Assembly (NCBI RefSeq): GCF_003862435.1
Contig: NZ_RHGY01000007.1
Location: 32,228-96,227 of the forward strand
Direction: 5' to 3'
DNA from: Weissella viridescens
GTDB lineage: Bacteria > Bacillota > Bacilli > Lactobacillales > Lactobacillaceae
Length of the DNA stretch: 64,000 nucleotides
Under the pieces are notes generated by a model, which made no database searches, was not told the DNA's origin, and worked only from the letters and a program-made list of their open reading frames with translations. Shown in pieces: positions 8,407 to 15,489 of this stretch (within the stretch, counting starts at the first letter, position 1; each line of letters begins with the position of its first letter). Made by a program: the position numbers and the translations under genes.

Positions 8407-9708
8407 TTATTTATGTGATTTAAAGTAAAGGGTACCAGTTAGTGCTAGGAGCGCTAACCCAATCAATGAGATGATGCTAAATGTTGCAACATCAGTTAAT
8501 GGGAGTTGATGCTGACGTTGCTTGTTTGCATGTGTTTGTGGGGTTTTGGCACTGGAAGGGGATGATTCAGTCGTGTGTGTGCGTTGCTTAGTTTCAGCAT
8601 CACGCTTTGGGTGCGGGGTTTTGTTTTTATCAGTTACTTTGGGAGCAGTTGGTTGTTTAGGTGTATCCGGTTGTTTGGGCGTTTCTGGTTGCTTAGGTGT
8701 AGTCGGTTCGTCAGGCGTTTTTGGTTGTTCTGGCGTTTTTGGAGTAGTTGGCTGATCAGGTTGTGATGGTTGATCCGGAACCTCTGGTTTAACGTCCATA
8801 TCACCATCACCGGTGCCGCCGCCACCAAAACTAAGCTGTGCATTAGATTGACTACGTTCTGGGGTATCGTCTTCTCCGCCACCAAGCTTATCAGCATCTA
8901 GTGTCACGGCATTTGTATAGGTTTCGCCATTAGGATTTCCAGTTGCTTGCGTTTGGTATTGTAAGTTTACACCAGTTGTCACATGGGGGAGGTCGAACTG
9001 CAATTTGCGATCGGATTTTTGGGTAACCTTTACGGGTACCGTTCCGCCATCAGGCGTGAATTGTCCTTGTGCATCCCACGTACCAGTTTGGGCCACAACA
9101 CTGCCAGGAAGGTAAGTCTGGTGAGGACCTAGAGTATCAGATAAGGTAACATGGCCTAAATCAGATTGATCGGGATTTAAAGCAATATTCCAATTGATTT
9201 TGTCATGTTTGTTTGTGTCCCACCAACCAGATTTATTAATAAGCCAATCACTGGGTAATTGATCATCAAGCGCTTTACCGCTGGCATAGATGTAAATATC
9301 ACCTTTTCGATTTAGGGTTTTATCAGCTAATTGATCATTAAAGGTTACGGTACCAGTATTTGCGTTTGCCATGAAATTGGCTTGTCCAACAACTAAACCA
9401 GTACTATTTAAAATATCAAAGGTTAGTGAATGTGGAATGACGACATTATCGGGTACCTCAATTTGCATGGTGTCACCAGACTTGATCTTAACTTGGTCCG
9501 GGATCGACCAATGCCAACTCACGTGATAGCCCGATTCAGTAAGGTCTTTTGTATGACTCTGTACATTACCTTGGGCATCGGTGATAACCGCGCTATCTTT
9601 ATCAACGCCTTTTGCCTCAAGGTTGTCCGCGTGTACGATTCCTGTTGAAAAACCGAGCATACAAGTCACGGTAAGTAATAAACTAACTAAAAATGTTCTT
9701 AATTTCAT
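8407..9708 (-). CDS. wall-anchored adhesin with collagen-binding-like domains and LPLTD sorting signal
   Basis: 433 aa. A signal peptide covers about 1-27 (hydrophobic core, cut near VHA-D). Residues about 28-290 form two Ig-like modules of the collagen-/fibrinogen-binding MSCRAMM type (motifs SWHWSIPD, TFNDQLADKTL, NWNIALNPD, ATGNPNGETYTNAVTL). A Pro-rich wall-spanning stretch of QPTTPK/QPETPK units (about 310-365) and a Thr/Gln-rich linker follow. The C-terminus is a cell-wall sorting signal: LPLTD at about 402, a 23-residue hydrophobic segment and the basic tail KSHK. The motif has Asp where LPXTG has Gly. The ligand cannot be predicted. The Mga-like gene immediately upstream on the same strand is a plausible regulator. 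Confidence 0.85.
   Translation of the reverse strand: MKLRTFLVSLLLTVTCMLGFSTGIVHADNLEAKGVDKDSAVITDAQGNVQSHTKDLTESGYHVSWHWSIPDQVKIKSGDTMQIEVPDNVVIPHSLTFDILNSTGLVVGQANFMANANTGTVTFNDQLADKTLNRKGDIYIYASGKALDDQLPSDWLINKSGWWDTNKHDKINWNIALNPDQSDLGHVTLSDTLGPHQTYLPGSVVAQTGTWDAQGQFTPDGGTVPVKVTQKSDRKLQFDLPHVTTGVNLQYQTQATGNPNGETYTNAVTLDADKLGGGEDDTPERSQSNAQLSFGGGGTGDGDMDVKPEVPDQPSQPDQPTTPKTPEQPKTPDEPTTPKQPETPKQPDTPKQPTAPKVTDKNKTPHPKRDAETKQRTHTTESSPSSAKTPQTHANKQRQHQLPLTDVATFSIISLIGLALLALTGTLYFKSHK
8640..8775 (-). repeat. Pro-rich tandem repeat in the adhesin
   Basis: Imperfect 12-18 bp units encode (Q/E)P-x-TPK-x. They make up the wall-spanning region and are a likely site of length variation. Confidence 0.7.
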
Positions 9709-9763
9709 AAATTCCCCTCGCTTTCGCGGTCAGAATATCAAAGGGGATAAAATTTGTAAACAT

Positions 9764-11164
9764 TTATTTTGGATTGAATTTGTTCTGGCGAACTTGGCGA
9801 ATTAATTCTTCTAAGTCATACCATTGTTGGGGACCGGTGGGACTGTTCCAAATGACTTGTGGCTTGTCAAAGTGATCTAAAGGCACATCGCTAACATAGA
9901 TGTCGGTCTTATTGGATAGTTCAGTAGTCGTGTGTACATTCAGATAGGTAAACGCATTAATATTATTGGAAACCCAATTGGTCGCCCGATAACCGCGGGA
10001 AAATGACACACAAATTTCAATGGGAGCATCTTGTTGGAAATCCAGCCCAGACGACATGGCTAAAATAACCACTCTAAAATAAAGATGGTACAGGTGATTT
10101 TGAGACATCCGTATTTCTTGATTCACTAAGGCCAGTAATTGGCGAATATGGAAGTCTGTTTGAGGATAGACCGATGAAAAATAGTGACTTGCATGACTAT
10201 AATCACGTTCAGTTAAAAAGTAGTTCCGTTGCGTTTCTGTATAAATTTCACGAACAGTACTGTTATTAATTTGTGCTTTTGAAAAAGGGAAGGTGAGGTT
10301 TTCCATGTAGTCGGTAATGAGGGTATGAATGGTTTGCCAACTCTTTTGATCACGGACAAGGTCCTCAATCGGATAGTGGGTAGGTTCGATTAGCCCAATT
10401 TCGAGCGTGGTCTGAAAGATAAAGATTGAGGCACGCGTGGTGTTTTCTGGTAAAACTTGCTTGAATAATTCAAGGACATCGTGATTGTCTGGATTCTTTG
10501 CTAACCACAAATAATCCTCAGAAACGCGATGATTATAGTGATTACGGAAATACGAAATGATAATTAAAATGCTGATTTTTTGCGAAAAGACGAGATCATT
10601 TTGAATACGTGGAATGTCTAATTGTAAAACACGGTCCAAAAGACGTTGTACTTCTGGAATTTGAACATCAGGAACCACGTTAAAGTAATCATACAAATTG
10701 TAAATAAACAAACGTAAATTTTTTTCAGAAGGATGCAGGCCAATGAAATACATCATATTTTCTTCAAACTTCTTCTTTTCTTTGAAGAAAAAAGCACGTG
10801 ACCAACCGTAACCACGAAAAGTTTGATTAAAAATGATTTGATCATTTTTGAGCAGGGAGAGTAAAAACTTCTCAGCGTTACTTGATTTAAAGTAATTACG
10901 TAATAGTAGGTTTTCAACCCCATATTTAAGTTGTTCGTTGTTATCAATATGACGATCAGTGACATTAATAAAAACGTTTGGTGAGATGGTCTGCAAATCT
11001 AGATTAATCTCTTCGATAAGTTTATTTAAACGATAGTTAGACATGTCAAGACTGGCAGCAAAAGCTTTACGTTCCAGCATCGGTTCTGATGACTGCAGCA
11101 TCTGATTAACAATATGGATTTTTTGCTCATCGTCTTTATCTAAAAAACAAAGAATTTTGTCCAT
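9764..11164 (-). CDS. Mga/AtxA-like transcriptional regulator
   Basis: 466 aa. The N-terminal region (about 15-60) holds a helix-turn-helix (ERKAFAASLDMSNYRLNKLIEEI). A second HTH-like segment and a long central helical region of the PRD-like type follow. A C-terminal part (about 380-466) looks like an EIIB-type domain (PIEICVSFSRG... TDIYVSDVPLD). This layout is that of Mga/AtxA stand-alone virulence regulators, which control surface-protein genes and respond to PTS phosphorylation. The gene directly precedes the adhesin (55-bp gap, same strand). AAGGAGG lies 8 nt before the ATG. Family membership is fairly secure; regulation of the adhesin is inference from adjacency. Confidence 0.75.
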   Translation of the reverse strand: MDKILCFLDKDDEQKIHIVNQMLQSSEPMLERKAFAASLDMSNYRLNKLIEEINLDLQTISPNVFINVTDRHIDNNEQLKYGVENLLLRNYFKSSNAEKFLLSLLKNDQIIFNQTFRGYGWSRAFFFKEKKKFEENMMYFIGLHPSEKNLRLFIYNLYDYFNVVPDVQIPEVQRLLDRVLQLDIPRIQNDLVFSQKISILIIISYFRNHYNHRVSEDYLWLAKNPDNHDVLELFKQVLPENTTRASIFIFQTTLEIGLIEPTHYPIEDLVRDQKSWQTIHTLITDYMENLTFPFSKAQINNSTVREIYTETQRNYFLTERDYSHASHYFSSVYPQTDFHIRQLLALVNQEIRMSQNHLYHLYFRVVILAMSSGLDFQQDAPIEICVSFSRGYRATNWVSNNINAFTYLNVHTTTELSNKTDIYVSDVPLDHFDKPQVIWNSPTGPQQWYDLEELIRQVRQNKFNPK

Positions 11165-11521
11165 AAATGTGCCTCCTTCAAGGTATGTATGACTTAGCAG
11201 CGACAGAATATCACATCACTGGCGTCGTTGAGTCTACGTTTTTTCACAGTTAGCTTAAGTGGTAATGACCTATTATGAAAAGTATAAGCCAAAACCACTG
11301 GATAAGCGACAAGGACAATAACGTTATCAGCAAACATCGACAAACAGAGCTCGAACTTCAGAGTCTCTGTTTTTTTAATGTGGTTAAAAAAGCATGAACA
11401 GCTAGGCGGGAAAAAGCATATAATTCAAAAATTAATTATGGTTTAATTTGGGATATCAGTTAGAGCAAATGATGTTTTTCTAATTGAAAAATTATAAAAA
11501 GCATGCTGAAAGGAGTGAGTT
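11165..11521. other. divergent intergenic region, Mga-like gene and pga-like operon
   Basis: 357 bp between divergent units. It contains an AACAGAG/CTCTGTT hairpin with a seven-T run near 11344-11377, so a rightward transcript starting before it could be attenuated. It also contains an AGTGGT/ACCACT inverted repeat (about 11258-11301). AT-rich stretches (CATATAATTC, AAATTATAAAA) near 11417-11500 could supply -10 elements for the pga-like operon. No clear pair of promoter hexamers can be fixed. Confidence 0.45.
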
Positions 11522-11818
11522 ATGAATTTTGATGTTAGAGCAACAGGGCCAGCACAACTCAACTATCACTTCCATAATCGCGACACGATCCACACGGAGG
11601 TTGCATCAAATATGGCGGAGAGTAAGGAGCCACAAGGTATTAGTAAGCGGATTTTAATGTTTGAACCAATTGTGCAGCATTATTATCAGGAGAACCCAAA
11701 GATAACAATCAATAAGGTCATTTTTCATTTGGAACAAACAACACATTTACCACGGGCATCCTATGATGAGATGACCACGATTGAAGAAAGACTACAGATT
11801 CAATTACGACGCGTTTAG
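11522..11818 (+). CDS. hypothetical protein, first gene of the pga-like operon
   Basis: 98 aa, not recognised. Soluble, with no signal or membrane segment. It is His- and Thr-rich in the first third and has a basic C-terminus (QIQLRRV). AAAGGAG lies 6 nt before the ATG and the next gene starts 26 nt after its stop, so it is almost certainly translated and co-transcribed with the glycosyltransferase. Position suggests a role in synthesis or control of the exopolysaccharide. Confidence 0.7.
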   Translation: MNFDVRATGPAQLNYHFHNRDTIHTEVASNMAESKEPQGISKRILMFEPIVQHYYQENPKITINKVIFHLEQTTHLPRASYDEMTTIEERLQIQLRRV

Positions 11819-11844
11819 GGCTTAGCATTGGGGAGGTAATTTGA

Positions 11845-13071
11845 ATGACAGAAGTACTAAAAGATATTTTACAATTCATGACAGCATACACCATTATTTA
11901 TCCAGTCTTTATGTCGGTAGGGTGGATTGTTGGGGCGATTTGTTTTCGAACCCATCATGCTCACAAGCAAGCGGTAGCGGCAAAAAATGATACTGTGACT
12001 ATTTTGGTTTCTATGTTTAATGAGGCAGAGTTGATTGAAGAAACGATGGCAGCGATTAAAGCAGTTACGTATGAAAATTTGAAAGTTGTCTTGGTGGATG
12101 ATGCGAGTACTGATGAGACAGTTACCATTGTTAAACAATATATTGAAGCAAATCATTGGGATGATTGCACGCTTGTTGAAATGCCGGAAAATGGTGGAAA
12201 GGCGCGTGCCCTCAATTTTGCTTTAACCCATTATGTTGATTCGGATTATATGACTGTGATTGATGCAGACTCAATTATTGATCCTTTGGCAGTAACAAAA
12301 TTAGTCGAAAATTTCGATCAAGACGAAATCGCTGCTGTTACAGGAAAGCCAATTGTCCGAAATCGGACAACGGTCTTGGGAACATTACAAGCGCTTGAAT
12401 ATGTCAGTATTATTGATACCATCAAACGCGCCCAACAAACGCTATTTCACAAAATTATGACAGTTTCTGGTGTATTAGTGATGTACCGTGTGAGTAGCTT
12501 GAAAACGGTTGGTGGATTTAATCCAAAAGTAATGACGGAAGATATTGATGTCACTTGGCGCTTTTACAAATTTGGTTACCGAATTAAATATGAGCCACGG
12601 GCCATTACGCATATCTTAGTGCCTGAAAAGTTGCAGGGATTTATCAAGCAACGGACGCGTTGGTCCATTGGTGGGGTCGAAGTCTTCAATCAAAATATAC
12701 ATTGGGTGTTACGGCAAGCCGGTACAGGAACCAAGTTTTTAATGTTGGAAATGTTCTTTTCACACCTTTGGTCATGGTCATTCATTATCAGTACGCTTGA
12801 TTTCGTTATTTCGGTCTTCCCAGCGCATGATTTCAAGCTTTCAGTGCCGATTATGTTTATTTATATCTTTATGATGGTCTTCATGACGGCCGTTAGTCTC
12901 ATTCGCGATGGGGGAACAAGCAAAATTTCAGTACGTGATTTATTTGTTTGGCCAATCTATTACCTTTTTTACTGGGTGATTAATTTAGTTTGTTCAATTA
13001 AGTCAGAATTTATCGTGCTATTCACAAAGAAATCTACCGGGACTTGGGTCAGTCCAGATCGAGGGGTATAA
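11845..13071 (+). CDS. PgaC/IcaA-like poly-N-acetylglucosamine synthase (GT2)
   Basis: 408 aa. One N-terminal membrane helix (about 12-35) precedes a family-2 glycosyltransferase domain with VDDAST (about 92), the DxD-type VIDAD (about 145), the catalytic TEDIDVTWRF, and QRTRW (the Q-x-x-RW signature of processive synthases). Three to four C-terminal membrane helices follow. These are the features of PgaC/IcaA and related processive beta-glycan synthases. The downstream small membrane protein and deacetylase support a PNAG-like polymer over hyaluronan or cellulose. GGGGAGG lies 8 nt before the ATG. Confidence 0.87.
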   Translation: MTEVLKDILQFMTAYTIIYPVFMSVGWIVGAICFRTHHAHKQAVAAKNDTVTILVSMFNEAELIEETMAAIKAVTYENLKVVLVDDASTDETVTIVKQYIEANHWDDCTLVEMPENGGKARALNFALTHYVDSDYMTVIDADSIIDPLAVTKLVENFDQDEIAAVTGKPIVRNRTTVLGTLQALEYVSIIDTIKRAQQTLFHKIMTVSGVLVMYRVSSLKTVGGFNPKVMTEDIDVTWRFYKFGYRIKYEPRAITHILVPEKLQGFIKQRTRWSIGGVEVFNQNIHWVLRQAGTGTKFLMLEMFFSHLWSWSFIISTLDFVISVFPAHDFKLSVPIMFIYIFMMVFMTAVSLIRDGGTSKISVRDLFVWPIYYLFYWVINLVCSIKSEFIVLFTKKSTGTWVSPDRGV

Positions 13072-13073
13072 AT

Positions 13074-13340
13074 ATGATTATTCGGAAAAAGAGATATTTT
13101 GGTTGGTTAGAAGAAACGTTTATTTCAAGCGTTTGGGTTGTTTCATTCGGATTGGTATTAATTGGCGGTCTTTATCTCGGGGGCGCCTACACGGATGACT
13201 TAAGTATTTTATATATTGTCTTAGGTTTAAATCAGAAAATTTTCTTAGTGGTGCTGGGATTAATAACGACAAGTCTGTTCGTTTGGCTAATCGTGCTTGG
13301 CTGCGCGGAGTGTACCCGTGATACCAGCAGAAAGGAGTAA
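13074..13340 (+). CDS. small two-helix membrane protein, PgaD/IcaD-like by position
   Basis: 88 aa with two strong membrane segments (about 18-40 and 55-78) and a charged tail. The start ATG at 13074 has GAGGGG 7 nt upstream; an in-frame TTG further upstream would overlap the synthase gene. In pga and ica operons a small two-helix protein (PgaD, IcaD) is needed for full synthase activity. Sequence similarity to either is not obvious, so the call rests on size, topology and place between synthase and deacetylase. Confidence 0.7.
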   Translation: MIIRKKRYFGWLEETFISSVWVVSFGLVLIGGLYLGGAYTDDLSILYIVLGLNQKIFLVVLGLITTSLFVWLIVLGCAECTRDTSRKE

Positions 13341-13345
13341 TGTTT

Positions 13346-14212
13346 ATGCGCTTCAAACGGAGTCTTTATTTGATTTTTTTAATTATATTTGGGGTGGCCT
13401 TGTGCAATGAATACTTTCAATATGCTAATGGACAAACACACAGCCGATTACCTGGCTATGCGGGGATGTTTCAAAAAGAATCCAATGGGGTAACCGTGTT
13501 GACCTATCATCGTATCCTGAAAGATTCGGAGTTGAATCGGGTGATGCGCCACGTCTCGAGCAATGATCAATTACATGAATATAACGTGACGGAGACTGAA
13601 TTTAAAAAGCAAATGGACTTTTTAGCGCAGCACCATGTCAATGTGATTTCATATGATGACATGGTGGCAATGAAAGCCCGCGGTCCTATTCATGGCAAAT
13701 ACGTGGTTTTGACCTTTGATGACGTCGATCGCACGATGCCTGAAAATGCTGCCAATATTCTCGAGCAAAAACAATTTCCATACACTTTTTATGTAGTAAC
13801 AGGATTTGTTGATAAGAAGATAGATGGCATTCGAATGGCCAACTGGGCGCAATTAGAAAAGATGGCGCAGAGTCCGTTAGCAACGGTTGGATTACACACT
13901 GATAAACTACATTACCAGATTGAAGGTCAGCCAGCTTTACAATCAGGTAAGGTGTCAGAAAAAACGATGGCATCAGATTATCAACACAGCCAACAAGTTA
14001 TTCAACAACATATGGGACAGCATGCTAAATACTTTACGTACCCTTATGGGGCGACAAATAAGAATTTAACAACTTACATGGCAGAGCATGGGATAACATC
14101 AGTTTCAACGCTTGATCCAGGAATTGTTAATCAGGGGACTGATAATTTAGATATCCCAAGAATGTTAGTGAATGAAAAATCTTGGCAGAATCTAGCGAAC
14201 TGGTTAAATTAG
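13346..14212 (+). CDS. polysaccharide deacetylase, PgaB/IcaB-like
   Basis: 288 aa. The start at 13346 is preferred because AAAGGAG is 8 nt upstream; an ATG at 13340 is too close. An N-terminal signal anchor (about 5-22) is followed by a NodB-type deacetylase domain: TYHRIL, the metal/base pair in LTFDDVD, the metal-binding pattern HTDKLH, and YPYG. Enzymes of this type partly remove acetyl groups from extracellular poly-beta-1,6-GlcNAc, which helps the polymer stay at the surface. It is the last gene of the operon and overlaps the upstream stop region. Confidence 0.85.
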   Translation: MRFKRSLYLIFLIIFGVALCNEYFQYANGQTHSRLPGYAGMFQKESNGVTVLTYHRILKDSELNRVMRHVSSNDQLHEYNVTETEFKKQMDFLAQHHVNVISYDDMVAMKARGPIHGKYVVLTFDDVDRTMPENAANILEQKQFPYTFYVVTGFVDKKIDGIRMANWAQLEKMAQSPLATVGLHTDKLHYQIEGQPALQSGKVSEKTMASDYQHSQQVIQQHMGQHAKYFTYPYGATNKNLTTYMAEHGITSVSTLDPGIVNQGTDNLDIPRMLVNEKSWQNLANWLN

Positions 14213-14259
14213 AGGCATTGGGGAATCGAGACACGTCAAGTTAGCCACACGTAAACAAC

Positions 14260-14303
14260 AAAAAAGCAACTAGTCGGAGTTATCCGAAACTAGTTGCTTT
14301 TTT
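14260..14303. terminator. bidirectional terminator between pga-like operon and terC
   Basis: AAAAAAGCAACTAGT pairs with ACTAGTTGCTTTTTT, with an inner CGG/CCG extension and T-runs on both strands. It lies between convergent genes. Confidence 0.88.
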
Positions 14304-14304
14304 A

Positions 14305-15255
14305 TTAGGCTTTTTTAGCCCGATGATTTGAAATAAGGGATGCACCGATGGCAACGGCCAGACAAACCACAATGACAAGCAATGAAGTTGCATTTGAGAT
14401 TTCAAAACTTGACCCCATGGCCTTGCTAACTTCGTTCACAATCATCTTTAAACCGATGAATGAGAGAATCGCGGCTAAGCCGTACTTAATATACTTGAAC
14501 ATTGGCAAAATCAATGACAACGCAGCATAGAATGAACGCAAGCCCATTAATGCAAAAATATTTGACGTGATGACGACAAAAGTGTCGGTTGTCACGGCCA
14601 ATGATGCTGGAATTGAGTCAAAGGCAAAGATAATGTCCGACATCTCGATGAAAATCAAGGCGACCATGAATTGGGTAACGTAAGTCTTACCATCTGCTTT
14701 AACAAAGAATGGTGCGCCATCCTGATCAGTAATTTTAATGGGTAACACTTTATTCAAAAAGCGCATGAGCTTATTATCGTCTAGGCTTTCTTGTTGTTCT
14801 TGGTTGTTAAAGAACATCTTAATTCCGGCATAGAGCAAGAAGGCACCGAGTACATACATCAACCATTGGAAGTGAGACAAGAGGGCTGAACCACCTAGAA
14901 TGAATAAGACACGCATAATGATGGCGGTGAAGACACCCCAAAACAAAACACGATGTTGATATTTAGCAGCGATATTGAAAAATCCGAAGACGAGAATAAA
15001 GACAAATAAGTTATCTAAACTCAACGACATTTCCAAAGTATACGTTGTCAGATAATCAACCGTGGCCTCTTTTCCACCAAGATGGAAAATAATGAAGGTA
15101 AATAGGAGGGCTAAAACAATCCAAACACCACTGGTGATGAGAGAATGTTTCATGGTTGGCGCAGTGTTGGCCTTGTTGAATACCTTAAGATCTAAAATCA
15201 GCATGACAACAACAAAGACAAAGAAGCCAATCCAATAAATGGGAGCTACAGTCAT
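14305..15255 (-). CDS. TerC family integral membrane protein
   Basis: 316 aa with about nine membrane helices. Family signatures include EMSLSLDNLFVF (about 75-86) and FIEMSDIIFAFDSIPA (about 201-216), whose acidic residues sit inside the membrane. The family (TerC, Alx) is linked to metal export (Mn in several bacteria) and to metalation of secreted enzymes. It is divergent from a P-type cation ATPase across 234 bp, which suggests shared metal or ion homeostasis. Unlike many terC genes, I find no yybP-ykoY manganese riboswitch in its short leader. The ribosome site is weak (AAAG). Confidence 0.9.
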   Translation of the reverse strand: MTVAPIYWIGFFVFVVVMLILDLKVFNKANTAPTMKHSLITSGVWIVLALLFTFIIFHLGGKEATVDYLTTYTLEMSLSLDNLFVFILVFGFFNIAAKYQHRVLFWGVFTAIIMRVLFILGGSALLSHFQWLMYVLGAFLLYAGIKMFFNNQEQQESLDDNKLMRFLNKVLPIKITDQDGAPFFVKADGKTYVTQFMVALIFIEMSDIIFAFDSIPASLAVTTDTFVVITSNIFALMGLRSFYAALSLILPMFKYIKYGLAAILSFIGLKMIVNEVSKAMGSSFEISNATSLLVIVVCLAVAIGASLISNHRAKKA

Positions 15256-15434
15256 AATTTATTTCTACTTTCTTTTTTACTTATAATTAATCACTATACA
15301 CTAAAAAAAGTGGGGTTTCTTTAAAAATTATAGATATCTTATGGAATTTGTGGACTTATTCGCACGCATGCAAAGACATAAGGTTCATTAAAGCTTAGGA
15401 CAAGGTTACCTAAAGTTTGGCTTGGAATAATGAA

Positions 15435-15460
15435 TTTAAACATTTGAATGAATGTTTAAA
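15435..15460. promoter_or_regulatory. perfect 26-bp palindromic operator upstream of the P-type ATPase
   Basis: TTTAAACATT-N6-AATGTTTAAA is a perfect 10+10 inverted repeat, 29 bp before the start codon. A third half-site, AAAACATTTA, follows at about 15466-15475, next to the ribosome site. The symmetry and spacing fit a dimeric repressor (TetR- or ArsR-type). No such regulator lies next to it. Confidence 0.65.
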
Positions 15461-15489
15461 AATATAAAACATTTAGAGGAGACACATCA

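Noticed and set aside
8522..8766. Plus-strand frames rich in Cys/Gly/Leu opposite the adhesin repeats
   Set aside because: They are shadows of the Pro-rich repeat on the other strand, with no start signal.
15256..15489. Possible yybP-ykoY manganese riboswitch between terC and the P-type ATPase
   Set aside because: TerC and cation ATPases often carry one, but none of the conserved aptamer loops is present in either orientation.
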